The notes beneath the pieces were generated by a model that did not search any database, was not told where the DNA came from, and saw nothing but the letters and a program-made list of their open reading frames with translations. From Anisakis pegreffii (Eukaryota > Nematoda > Chromadorea > Rhabditida > Anisakidae): a stretch of DNA of 64,000 nucleotides. Of the stretch, positions 25,101-46,448 are shown piece by piece. The stretch lies in NCBI GenBank assembly GCA_035041965.1, contig JAPYMA010002534.1, forward strand, positions 62,001 to 126,000. Direction: 5' to 3'. The translations under genes and the position numbers were made by a program. Position 1 is the stretch's first letter. Each line of letters opens with the position of its first letter.

Positions 25101-28100
25101 ATATCATTGCTGTTTATTCTCGCAATAAACAACCAAAACACTGAACTATTTGTTAAATAATTGCAATCATAAGAATGATAGATACATATTGAGCAAATGA
25201 ATAAATAATGAATTGACCACTGAATAAGCATCACTAACTGATCCCTTTGAAGTAATTCTGCATTTAATATCTCATTTTGCAGATAAAACTTAATTCTAAA
25301 ATATTGATAAGCAATCACGAAAACGATGTTTTTAAACGAACTGCTGAAAGCTAGTGGCAGATAGCGAACGCAATGAAAAGTTTAATTTAACCGATGGCAT
25401 TTAAAATATCCAGATTCAATAATATTCAACACTGTTCTCACCCAAATGTTGATACCTTTCAAAAGGTGCGATTAGTTCGAATATATTCGGCAGTAGCACC
25501 GGAACAGAGGAACTACTAGCACAGGAACTATTTTTAACTTAAAACAATTCCAATCAACCATTAATAAAGATGAGGACAAAAATGAGATGTGCACAATTTG
25601 ATGTGATAAATACACGAATATAATAGTACAACATATTAAAGATGGAGCATAAACTCGTCGAAAGAACATATGTTTAATTGATGATTGTGATAAAAACAAG
25701 AACTGCATTGCTGTAAAAAAAAAGAATAATACGACCAGAAAAAGACGGAAAGTTTGAATATAGGACGGTGGTAGGGCGGAGCACGAGCAGGCAACTGAAG
25801 GTAAAGAATTCGGGGAATAAAGATGAAAGGAAACGTGTGTTTGTAGCTAATATTTATCTAAAAGAAGTGATAGTTGAAGTAATAAATAAATAAATAAACA
25901 GACAGGTACACGAAAGATGGATGGAAGGATCAAAGAGTTAACAAGTGGTTTGATATTAAATGCAGATATAATAAATGATGATCACCTCGCACAACAACAA
26001 AGACATTTTAGTGGTGTTAAGATAGTTGTGAACTTGTAGGATGCTGCCTGCTTGCTATTGCTAAGTATGTGTATTGTAAGACAGATATTGGGTCGTTGCT
26101 GCTTGCTTGTTGACTGCTGATGATGATGAGGCTTACGTTCACTCCAACAAAGACCCTTCAAAATCGTTTCGGTGGTTGTTTGGATAGATGGATGCTTTAA
26201 TATAACAAACCGCAATGTTCGAACTCTTAAAATATCATCACTCAAATGCACTTCCACTTAAGAACACAAGTATGTATGCGTCTGCCTGATCTATCAATTC
26301 AATCGGATCAAATGTTGATTTGAAGTACTGAAGATGATGATTTGAATGAGGTGAATATTAATGACTAACTCAACTTGTCTTTGAAGAAAGATACAAATGG
26401 ATATAGCAAAAATATATCAATGCATAGATAGACAAGACTGCCTGTGTTTTAGCATATGTTGGCAATTATTAAACGTTGTTAACCTCATGTCAACTTTTGA
26501 CAGTTCATTTCAGTTCGAGCCGTTGGATTAGCACTGACCTTTGATACACAACACTTACATGTCAACACTTCATTAAATAATCTTTCATTTCATTTTGGAA
26601 TGACTCGGACACATTTTCTTACCTATCTCTTAGCTTTGAGACAAATATTGTGCAGAAGTGATTCCAATTCCCGAATCAAAATGTAATATCCGAAAGTGAT
26701 CAAATATATGAATGTGCAAACGATCATACTCTTGCAATTTTACGAAGAAAATGACGATAACAGATTCAGTTCGACTCTTATATAATATGCAAAAAGATTG
26801 AGACATCAAAACAGTAAGAAGAGTAATCTGTGCATTTGCCTCTCTAAATAAACAACGAATTTTGACAAATCAAATTCGCAGTTTTGCAGAATTACGTGTT
26901 TTGATTAGCTGCTCATAAACTCAATTCTGTTAGGTTTCATCATATCAACAAAACAACAATTTTCATCGTACGCCTACTTCGAATGTCAACCATTAGCTTT
27001 ACTCCGGGAATCAATCTACAATGAATATCGTAGAAACTTCGAAAATGTCATTCAATGAAGAGTCTTTAAAAATATGCTGAATGTTTAAGGTAATGAATCT
27101 TAATAATAGCAGTAGATGATGAAGGAATATCTATCATATAAAGCATTGCACTGAATGAAGAATTGAGTAAGCCGAAAAGATTAAAACGATCAAATAAAAG
27201 AATGATAAAATAAGCGGTGATTTGAAAGAGAAATATAAATGATATAATTGATAATAAACCTATCAACAAATATTTTGTGTTTATTCATTTACCAAATATT
27301 TTCGATATTATTCGGTGTATTTGATGAGTGTTTACTGTTGATAATAGTCAGCATTCCATATAATATATGACTGATTACTGAGCATTATCATAAAAGTGTC
27401 ATATTTTTGAGGCGATATCAAGTAGTCCTTTGTAACGACACCGCAATACCAACTAATTGTTGCGACTTTCAAAATAATATCATTAAACAATAAGAGATTC
27501 GCAACAATTCAAATCTGTTGCTATTTTTTGTCTCAATGCAATCAAGCGCAAAGGCGAATGTCACAAAACAGTAGTTGGTATTAAAAATTACGAAATAATC
27601 CAGAAACTGAACACTTCTTATCAGTGGATCATTAAGATACCTCGTAATGATAACAGATCACAGCTATTGATTGTATGGCATATACGAGAAATCATTTGAT
27701 GAATATGGTCAGTAAATTACCAAAGTACTGATGTGAAAGGTGATACTCGAGAACTGACAAAATATTTTTGCGTATGACTTATAAAAGCGGTTGTGATTGT
27801 GTTTTGGAACGGCTAACGTTACTCTTTGCTAAACCGATCATGCTTCCTTGGAAACTCGCATATGAATTGATTCCCCTTACAACTATAAGTACGGGCTATC
27901 GGGCCAGCTGTAAAGCATGAAACTTCGGGTGAAATGAACATCGGCTCTATCATTTCGCATCTTATTCACTCACATCACAACAGATGCGGAGAGCACTGCT
28001 AGAGGACATCGAGATGCAGCAATCCGAATGTGTAAAACCCAAAATTCAATTGCACATAACCTATAAATGGGCTGATCGTGGAGACTGCATTCTGCAGCTA

Positions 28101-31100
28101 ATTGCCATAAACGAAAGACGAATCATGACTATTAAGGTGTTGGATTAGGAAAAATGAAAATAGAAATGAACAGAATGAATTGAATCAATTAAACTCAGTA
28201 TGGAGTAAAGCAATGTAAGAGCAGGTACGATTTTTGGATATGAGAAGTAAACTCGAACAAATAGTCTAGAAATTATAGCTTTAAGCATTCATTCATTTGC
28301 AATGATTATGTTTCATAACTCGCAATAGTTGCATGCCTTGAGAAAGATAACTCGATAATATGTTCATTATGCATACACAATGATGATTATATGGAAATAA
28401 TGAAGCAATTGAACGACAAAGAGTATATATTATATGAGATAAGGTCAAGTACTGATCGTTGGTTTTGCTGATTACAGAAGAACACTTGAATCAATCAAAT
28501 ATAACGAGCGTTCATCATTAAACACCAAAACAATTACGGTTATTTATCGCCATCTTTTCGATGATATCGCTCGATTAGTTTTGCATCTTTTATAAGTGTG
28601 AATTTTTGTGGACCTTTTAGGCATTACAAAAGCACAGCTCGAAATCATCTTGAAGCCTCACTGGAAAATTAGCTGATCGTAAATCGGTGATTATCTTTTT
28701 AGCTCGGATGAATAACAACCTATTCCCACACCTCCGACATTTTCCGAATGTTTACAAACAATTGCGTTAATTTTATATGGTATTTCATATAAGATGATTA
28801 CATTCCACTCAACTGCTGCCAAAGCAAGTGAGAATATATGAATTTTATGGAAATTCAGGGCATCGTAAACAAAAATGTCCTGCCCCATTTACATCACAAG
28901 AATGAGCAAACAATACAGAAATTGCTTCTGAATGAACTGAGAATGCAATCGAACAGTATAACGACGTAATTTTAATGAAAGTCCATCGTTAAAAGAAATC
29001 ACTTATAGAAATGATCAATAGGAAATAAATTCGATAAAAATGAGGCGCCTTTCCGAAACTTTGAACTGTCTCTGCGATCCGAAAGATGAAACTGAACCTT
29101 TTTTCGACCCAAACAAAATAACTTATGAATGTCAATTTAACAGCAATACCATGAATTCAACATTCAACATTTATGAATTATTAATCGTTTCACTGCAATT
29201 CTCATTGAAAAGATCCACTCACTTCCTTACTCTTCTGCTTTCCAAGCTGACATTTATGAGTTATTCACGTTCAGTATCCTATTCATTCTATTCTTAATTA
29301 CCTACATTACAGTAATGAATCTCATTCAATTTGATAACGAATAATTTCATGATTTCAAAATTGCATCGTTCAAGTTGACTGCTACCAGAATTGCAATTGA
29401 GATGAATGGATGAATGAGTTCTTCATGTAGCCGATTTGAGCAGTATTATTACATTATAAGGATTTAAAACAATTAGACAAGAGAATATGAGAGGTTTAAA
29501 TACCAAAAAATGAAGCAATAGATAAGAATAAACTCCACAAACCGTCATCAAAACACAGATTCCGTATGATATTAACCGCAATCAGACGTCGTTTTGGTTG
29601 CTGATTTTGATTAATCAATGGTAATAGTGATTGAAGATGCTCAGTGCAAATCTCACTTCTTACATTGCGCAATTCAGTAGAATTCACCAGAACATAACCC
29701 AAATAATCAACAAAATCTTCGGATGAATTCTCATTCAACAATGCTGAAATAGTTTTCAGTTACTGATTCAATACTTACTGTTGATAAACTACAAAACAAA
29801 TGGATAAATAAACTGAGTCAAGCACTCACCCACAACATCCGTTATGAATGTTTCCCAAATCTGAACAACGCTTGGGAATACCTTAAAATAATTGAATTTG
29901 AAATAAATTCTACTAAAAAATATCACAATTCAAAGTGAATGTAATTGAAAACTCAAAGCAGTGGGAAAATGCAGATCCAAAGGAACAGTTTCACTGTATA
30001 TCGAATAAAGCCAAAACAGATAAACTGATTTTGAGAATAATGAAGTGAACGGACACTGTAACAGCTTAAGGTGATTACAATCTATTTTACCAACAAACAT
30101 CAAAAAAATTATAAATTTCTGCGGCAGAATATAATAAGAAAAATTATTGACGATGAGATTATTATTTGTTCGGAGAATTTGACACATTAATCGCTCATCA
30201 CGCTGTAAATGTTGTCGTTTCAGGAAAATTAGCACAAAATAAACAGTGTCACATAATCGTTAACTTGAGTACGATAAAAATATACAGATTGTTAATGATC
30301 ATAATAATAACAGACCTTGGACGGGAAATGCAAAGAAAGATTTGATAATAGTTTAGCTGAGAATGCAGCAAGATCGTCACGTTTGTGACAACTCTCTGTA
30401 GTGATAGTGACCAGTTGACTGTTTTCAATGATAAAATTTGAACTGACAATATCACTTGATGCGATATTTGTTAAAGCAGACAGAAGAGCTGATCGATCTG
30501 ATGGTGTCGATTCATATAACGAGCACACTGCTCGCAATAATGCAAAATCATCTTTCTGCAATCGAACACTATCAACACTACGAATCTTTCATTCACTGTC
30601 AGACTCTAAGGCGTTAAATTAACTCGGGTAACGACGCATTCTGAAACGCGATCATATTTTTCATACTAGCGATATGCAAACAGCACTCGCTCGATAATCG
30701 AAAATGGGAATTGCACGAGAACTGTAGAAGCAGACTGAATGTTACGTTCAAGTTAACCTGAAATAAGTTTCAAATGAGTCTAGAGCCTTTCACTCAGCTT
30801 AGGGTTAACTTCTAGGCTTAAAAAAAGAACTGTGATATCACTTTTCTGCAATACTTGAAAATGATGGTTGTAACGAGGCGATGCATTTGAGACGATGCAT
30901 CTTAACGCGAAGAATGCGACTATCGCACACTACTACTAACTCGAGTTGGTAAGTGCCCCCTGACACCTCAATGCTCATGGTAATTCGAAGATGAATATGC
31001 AAGAAAAAGTTTGCGGTTTGAATGTTTTATTCAAGCAATGGAATGGTAGAAATAAATGATTTTGAGAATATAATAACCTTGAAGAGTTCGGCACCTTGCT

Positions 31101-31224
31101 CAGTGGCTGAAACACCGACAATGTAGGCGATTGCTGAATGCCTTATATCCGTACGAACATGTGGTTCAAGAAATTGCACCAGTTCGGATAGCGCTGAATT
31201 GGATGCCTGATTTTCATCACCCAT
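22101..31224 (-). CDS. hgh1: HGH1/FAM203-type eEF2 chaperone adaptor
   Basis: Six exons on the minus strand (31224-31078, 30555-30316, 29881-29830, 29743-29543, 23612-23425, 22355-22101) join in phase to 360 aa, close to the usual length of about 390 aa. HGH1 proteins are cytosolic armadillo-repeat factors that help TRiC/Hsp90 fold elongation factor 2. Family landmarks appear in order: ELVQFLEPHVRTDIRHSAI near the start, FVDYLGYVLVNSTELRNVR and AVNIIRNLCFDD in the middle, then CIVKPLAD, the acidic ELDEDEIEKLPLQLQYYDQP, and the conserved C-terminal AYGRNVLRNKGIYALLREL. Intron 4 is 5.9 kb (23613-29542) while the others are about 0.1-1.1 kb. The start is the first in-frame ATG, just after possible CAG acceptors (about 31228-31234) that could serve SL trans-splicing. 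The gene identification is secure. Confidence 0.9.
24706..24737. repeat. (GGAT)n microsatellite
   Basis: About eight GGAT/ATGG units, nearly perfect, lie inside the large intron 4 of the HGH1 gene. Confidence 0.9.
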
Positions 31225-34200
31225 TTCTGACTGTCAATTTCCTGTAATTCGCGACTATTCACAAGCAAAAATTCTCATGGAAAATAATGTTTGCGCGATG
31301 AATATGAAATGTGACAGATATAATAATTCATTTTTAATCGCTATAATAAATACTGAAGCGATAAAAGTTCGACGTTTGCCCTCAACATTTCTAAAGGTAG
31401 CCCCCCGAATTAATCATATAGAACATGAAACATATAATCGTATAGAACAGGAAGTACTTTTTAACCGTATGGACCAATTGGAAAATAGCGCGAGATTTCG
31501 ATGAAACCTGTGAAATCATCTATTTTAGTTGTCTAAACTCCATAGTTCAACGAACACTTTCACTGCCCGTACTATAGGCTCATTCACTACTCGAGCCCTT
31601 GTCAAACAACTGAAATTCACACCCTCCTCTGATTTTTCTTTGAGCGATCACCCTTCTGAAGAAGCATTTCTGCTAGTGCCATTTACACTCCAAAATATCT
31701 TTCAACGCCTCAATCTCCGCTGCTAGAGCATGCTCGAGGGACATTTTATTCAGTGCTATCTATGCAAGCAAAAATATAAATGCATAGAATGTAATGTTTT
31801 AAACATACACACATGTATATCGATATTCTGTAAAAGTTTTGAAACTCTCGCCGAATCATAGTGTGAAAGCGGTGAATGACTTATAAGCAATATATCCGTG
31901 AATAAATTCATTTTGATGAACCGCAAATTGCCTAATGATCAGCTAGAAGTCAAACAGAAGAGTGGCGATATGCGTATAATAACTTGACGATGAATTGCGC
32001 AACAATTGTTTTGGTTGTTGATGCAGAAGTGGTGTTTTAGTAAGAGATTAATAAGAGCATAACCTCTGTGTGATATATGCACACCGCTAACTTAATCCCA
32101 TATTCCCATAAACTACCGCGTTTTGATTAAATATTTACTCAATTTATCGAAATTATGATCCATTCGTAAAACTAGAAGGCATCATATATACGCATACTTT
32201 CATCAAACCATTTGTGTGTCTACCAAATACATCACATATCGTATTTATTAATATAAACAACATATGGATTAAGCGTTCATTAACATTTGATCTGTTTGCT
32301 TACTGTTAGATTGCTGTACAACATTTTTTTGCAGAACAAAATCAACTACTTTGCGTCATCAACACCAATCTTTAAACTATTGAAAAATTTTGCGTAGTTT
32401 ATATAGGGCCCGTTCGCAATGGATATAGATTAGTTGGTATCGGTTTAGAAATCTTAGAGTTACGAGATAAAATATCTTATAGGATGTGATCCGATTGGCC
32501 ACAGCGTTTCGATGCTCCACATAGCGCAGTGTGACTTTATTAGAAATTCAGTTCAGATTAAATACTTCTGCGGTACAGGTTGGACGTTGTTGATGACCTC
32601 CTCAAACTGTGCAGTTGAACTAGTGGCTATCTGCGAAAATTAGTCAATTTTCGACATTTCTCCAAATCGCAACTAAAACAAACAGTACTTCCCCTAAGAT
32701 AAACCTCGGCCAAAACACACAGTGAGCCTCAGTCTGAATCCGTGACGAATTCATAATCAGCTCCGAGATGGCTGCTTTAATCTCAACTGAACTGATTTTA
32801 GCCAGTCAACCCTTTGTTTCTACCAAAACGTGCACATACTGTATTCAGTCTTTTGCAGTTCATCGTTTAAAAAAACGAATGTGTGTGAAGCCGTTAATTA
32901 ATTTGTTATGCGTGTTACAAATTAAAAGTGTATCATAAAATATTCACTGCGTTTTTTTTTTACTCCAGTACAACAAATAGATGAATCTCTGCAACCAATG
33001 CCATTCTCTGCGGGTATCTTCACATCGATTATGCAAAATACTGCTGATAATAAATTGGTTGTTTGGATGTTTGCACATTGCAACCTGTGAAGCTCATACG
33101 AGTATATTCTGCCCCTTGTAAGTGCAACAGTAAAGGCAGAATTGAGCCTAAGCGTGAGCCTATAAGTAGGCTTGAGTCTAAACTCGAGCGAGTGAGACCA
33201 AAACGAGCATAAATGTAGTACGACGAGATTAGCAAGTGAATTCGTTGCGTTCGAACACTTGGAGAGAGTTCGTTGATCACTTTCTGATCTGTCGTTGTCA
33301 AGGTGCTCTTCCATTCAAGCTCGCATAGGTCGTTGACAATAACAGTCAATGGTGGGATATTCAAGAGGGGCATGATTGCGTGAATCGGTGAGATATCGTA
33401 TTTCAGTGAAAATTCTTTAACGAATATGCACTGATCAGATGAATTGTGATCAACGGATATGGCAGGAGAAGAGCAATGGCAATATTCAAGAAATACTTTT
33501 CTTCAACAGATTGATTTTTCCGTCGTATGGAATTGATTTTGAAAGATTAAAACTCAGTTTCGTTTTTGAAAATAAGTGCTCATCGAAGCACTCGATATTC
33601 AGTTCAAATGACAACCGCATAATGCAACACAAACTTTTTGATTTTGCTTGAATGGATGCAGAATGGAAATTGGACTGTTGATATTAGAAATTTATCGGCA
33701 TATCTTTCAAAAAAGAAACAATAATTGCTTATCATGATATTCCATCAGTGACAAAACGTTATCAATTGTTCTGCGAGTAAAAACTAGGCGAATAGTGACA
33801 ACTAGTGAATAAAACACAACAACTGTTTCAATGTGATGTTATGAATTATCGTTTTATTCACTGCTGCTAAAAAATATTTTGAATGTAAATCATTTCCGAT
33901 AATGAAAATATTATTGACGAAACTGATGAAGGACAAATGAATGTTAATACGGATTGGACTGCAAAATGGAGGAAGTGAGTCGGGACGGGTGGCGGAGTGA
34001 TAAACGATCGAAAGAATTTACCTTTTCCAGCGGACGGAAATGAATCTGTATGAGTAGTCTCGAAACAGAATGAAGCGATGGAGCTCAGATGAACATAATT
34101 TTTCTTGAAATATGAGAAATGAATACAAATTTTGAAATATGAGAAATGAATACAAATTTTCAAAATCAAAAACTGACGTTAAGAGTCTGAAAAAAGCGAA

Positions 34201-36694
34201 AAGTGTAAGTAAATGATGGATTTGAAGGAAATCTTAGTGTGACATTACTGAAACAAAAACAACAGAAACGATTTTGGCGCAGAATAAAGAATTCGGTAAA
34301 TAATCTCAAAAATTAAATGGTAATAGCATGATAGTTCTATCGTAGAATGTTGAAAAGTAGCAAAATTCATATCAAATTCGAATGGCAGTTTGGAATTAAG
34401 AACGAGACAACGACACGAAATGTTCGAATGCCTAAAACTTGATCGAAACAAATGACCAAATCATTTAGAATGCTCACGCTTGTGATACCAAACAAATCTC
34501 ATTTGATATCGATCAAATGATTCAGTAAACCACCGATTTCTTAAAAAGACAGTTTTAATAAACCAATAGTATACAAATCCTTTTATTATTTAACAAATTA
34601 CCAACTAACAGTGTAAATAACGAGAAAAAACTTTGTCAATCAACGGTACAGAGGAAGAAAAAGACAAGATGCACGCATCGCTTCAAATAAGAAAATAAAA
34701 TTGGCTCCAAACATACATGAAACACCATAATTGAATAAAGCATCATTGAGAAATTTTAACGCAAATGAATAGATTCATAAAGCGATTTTAAGAGAAATCG
34801 ATCAACTTTGATTTGTGCATCACTTAATGCTCTAAGCTGATTGAAAGGTTGTAACACACCTTATGATCATATCGATAAAAAAAGTGAAGGGATACCTTCC
34901 AAACAATCAAACTACGAAATATTTTACATAATTCAAAAAAATACACCACAAAACATTCACAAAATGTGATTTGCAGACGTTTTCTCACAAATTGTTTTCC
35001 ACTAGCAAATTTCGCAAACAATTTGTCAATATACGACGCAAATCGTCCCAAACACCGATGGCAAATTGGATCAAATAAAAGCGTTCTTGGATGCATAGGT
35101 CAAGACTTTGACTACTTATCAGGATTAAGTAAATGCGCACTCAAAAAGCGTCGTTTGTCACTTATATGCGAATAAAAGCGAAACTGAGGCACGATATTAA
35201 TAATAACAATGCTATTGATAATAATAAAAACAACACTGAGAGTGATGCGGATAGTGACATGAAGATTTGAGTCAAACTTTCAATTTTAGACACAAAAACG
35301 ATAAAATTGGTAACAATAGAGAGGTAATCACGACACTTACAATCGCATTTCAGTCATTGCATTATCTTCAAAAATAAAAAACCTCCTACATCCCACTTGA
35401 AATATTCGCTTTACATATGACAGAAAATTTTCTTCTTCACTCGACTCTACTGATTAAAAATGCACGTTTGTGGCTTCATCAGGTATTCTCACTTAATGAA
35501 TTCTTCAATTGTAACTAATCGATGATCACTTTCAAAGATAATGAATATCAAAGAGGATAAAATTCATCTTCATCTGCATACTGAAAAGAGATTAACGATC
35601 GAATCGTTTTTTCGAAGATAAATTTAGTTTCATCGGACAATAACGTAAAGTCATTTCATGACAAACAACAGCAGTGTAATGCAAACGAGTCAAAACCGAA
35701 CGCAAATCAACACAACACAACAGCAATGCAAAACAGCAAACCAAATACGCACCGAGAATCGAAGAAACAAGCGTTTCCTCACAGAGATTTACTCATTCCA
35801 TCCAACAATACAATCTCAAACATAACTAAATCGAGTGCTCATCCAACTAAATAACATTTGCTAATACGCTCAACACGGCCCAGGAAGCCAAATTATTGAA
35901 CAATACCCTTATCGAACTCAATAATTACGCAAAAACAAAAATAGCAACTGAACGAATTATGGCGTGAATATTAATGAGCACATCGAATGAATGAATGCGA
36001 TATCAATGAGTATCCAACATTTGCACTGTGAATAGTTCCAATCGGAAATGACGAAACACGCAAATATATATTATGGTACTATCACAGCATATTTAATCTA
36101 AAAATTAATGCATCTTTTCTGTCGTTGTTTAAGAATGAACAAATTTATCGGAATGAACAAATTCATCAATTCTTGATCATTATACTTTCCAAATGAACGA
36201 TAAATTCGCCCTTCAATCAACCAAATAATAACAAGTGATGTTGGACGAACGAAATATCATCAGTCACAGAAGATAAAGCCTTAAATAAGCAAATAAATGT
36301 TTACAATAATATTCCTTCTCAACAGAAAACACTTAACAGAATTCGGAAATATTTATCAATTCAACGATTAACAAGCTTAATTCAATCAGTTTCTCTTTGA
36401 AACAATTTGAAATTCCTTCAAGGAATCAACCAAAAATTTCAGAAAACATTCATTTCATTTGTTCTTGCTAACTCTATCTCGAATATTAATTTCTCAGAAG
36501 TCAGTTAGCAGATTAAGTTAATGATCTAAAAAATTACCATAAACAAAGTGATGTTTTTCTTTCCGTTGAAACATTCTTATGAACTTATGATACGTTGTTC
36601 GATTCGATAGCAATAGATGTATTGAATATTGAAAAGAAACAAGAATTATAAAGTCGGAAATATCACACGATATTTATATAACTGAACGACGAAT
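31225..36694. other. Intergenic region between HGH1 and the kinase gene
   Basis: This 5.5 kb contains no gene I can support. Around 32400-33400 the composition is slightly less AT-rich, and two overlapping minus-strand frames (32922-33314, 33029-33373) stay open for more than 110 codons. Neither product resembles a known family, and nearby frames are broken, so this may be an old mobile-element remnant. A short imperfect palindrome with AGCCT/AGGCT arms occurs near 33160-33175. The kinase 3' UTR should occupy the right end. Confidence 0.45.
34106..34159. repeat. Two-copy 27-bp direct tandem duplication
   Basis: The unit beginning TGAAATATGAGAAATG occurs twice in tandem without differences. 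It lies in intergenic DNA and looks like a recent slippage event. Confidence 0.85.
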
Positions 36695-44466
<7,772 letters not shown>

Positions 44467-46259
44467 CAACAGTAATTATATATCACCGATAATAATAATT
44501 GCTCTAATGATGCTATTCGAAACTTTTCAAGATGACTACAAAGGATTGATTGATTGATTCGAATCTGTCGTCGTTTTACAGACCGTAAGAAATCATAGGA
44601 AAGCTATTCTGTGCAAACGCACACAGACACCCTCGAACAAAGCAGCAATGCAAACACCTCTCTGCTGATTGATATACCTCAGATCGATGAATAGTGATCT
44701 GCAAATCAGATTTATCACTATTTTGATATGATCACGCAATGAACGCTTGCTTAATACGACAACACAGAGCGCAAACGTAAATGATTCAAAAAGTTATTTA
44801 CGACCAACACTTCCGTAACCTATAAATACGACCACATTTGAAAAGCAAACAAAATCAGTTTACGTAAGCGCATTTGACTGCAACTGAAAATACTGAATGC
44901 TCAATGAAGCGGACGAAGCTTCATTGAGCGCAGTGGTTAAGTTCGAATGAAACTCTCTGATAGATGCGCGCTTTTCTCATGAAAAATTGTTCGCGGAATG
45001 TACGTAGGTAGCAGTGACTGAATTTTCAGGCTTTCAAAAATTTTACAATTTCAGTGGTGCATTCCTTCAATCAGTTCGAACAATTTAGCAATTCATACAG
45101 TCAATGAGATTGATTCATTTACTGCTGATACATAAAAGACTGATTCATGCAGAGCCGTTTGACAAAGAGCGCGTGAATTCGAACTGTGAAAATGCAGTGA
45201 ATGAATGACTGCCGAAGATTAAGAAACCGACTATTAACACATCAATGCATACAATACAGTTACATCCACACACACACGCTAAATAATCGTCAAATAAGAT
45301 TACATATCACATTTTGAGTATAATATTGTATATGATGGATATCACAAACAGATATACAATATGTATCTATTTTACAACACATAATACATACGAATATATT
45401 TAAATGCAATGAGATTTTGTTGCAGTATGTATTAGATTAAGAATATGAATGATGCACATTCATATCAATGAACGTGAATAACACATATACATTATGTATT
45501 CTATTATGTGAGCAGATAAAAGAAGGAAGAGATGTACGACGAAAGGAAATAAATGCCAAGTGAACGAATACGTCTGTGCATTAGCTGAAGCTGTACTTAA
45601 CCGAATCTGCTGTTGCTGTTGCTGCTTGCCTGCGTGAAGCATTCGCTGTCTATTGATAGTAGCTAGTGGTATGAAGCAATAACAATCTGAACGATCTATA
45701 TATGCATACCACATACTTGGGGCTTTGTCTTATCGACTAAACATCACCGGCATCACCATACCCAAATCAAATCACATAGCATAGATGGATGGACACGAAT
45801 ATTGGGGATGAATGAGATACAATGTTGTTTTTTTTTTAAATTCATCATATGACACAAGTAAAGTGGATATGAGAGGTTGTAATTGATAGATGACAGATTG
45901 AATGAGTTTGAACGCTATTCTCTTCATCGAGTCAACAACACTCAACGACAAGGAAGCAAACGAAGAGAAAGTGCATGAAGCGATGTGAAGATTATGTTAT
46001 GTTCTTAGTGCCGCTGATTGAAGAAGAGTAGGTCAAAGAGTCACATCAAATACTGATTTTTAAATCGTTCTTGCAGTAATCATTATCAGATCAAGATGAC
46101 ACCTGTACGAATATTGTAGTGCATACACGATCGTCAACCACTCCCATCAATTGCACTTTTCATAAATCATTCTGTCGTGCGCTTTTCAAGCTCTCACCTC
46201 TTATTAATTATTCCATTCCGTACTCTTCCAAGCCTTCAATCTTCAGAGAATCAAACAGC

Positions 46260-46448
46260 TTATAGCGGCGCACCGTTTGAACCGTTCGATCCGTTGACGT
46301 GCTCTACGACTTCCTCTTTTATTTCATGAACATTAAATGAAGTGGAACAATACAGGAACAGAATGGTTTGTGCGATTGGTACAACGACGAACGTAGTAAC
46401 AATTAACAAAAATAGAACTACTCGATAACATCTTAACAAACTATTCAT
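46260..46448 (-). CDS. Possible small single-pass membrane protein (62 aa)
   Basis: A minus-strand frame opens at ATG 46448, directly after GTTAG|A, a plausible trans-splice acceptor; an upstream in-frame ATG lies at 46463. It runs to TAA at 46260. The product has a short basic start (MNSLLRCYR), a strongly hydrophobic stretch of about 30 residues (VVLFLLIVTTFVVVPIAQTI), and an acidic, Gly/Asn-repeat tail EIKEEVVEHVNGSNGSNGA. The charge layout and the low-complexity tail are more gene-like than nearby random frames. No family is recognised and no other exon was found. It could also be a chance ORF or a last exon of something larger. Confidence 0.3.
   Translation of the reverse strand: MNSLLRCYRVVLFLLIVTTFVVVPIAQTILFLYCSTSFNVHEIKEEVVEHVNGSNGSNGAPL

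Noticed and set aside
32922..33373. Two overlapping long minus-strand frames as a gene
   Set aside because: They exclude each other, match no family, and lack consistent splice partners. A decayed mobile element is possible but unproven.
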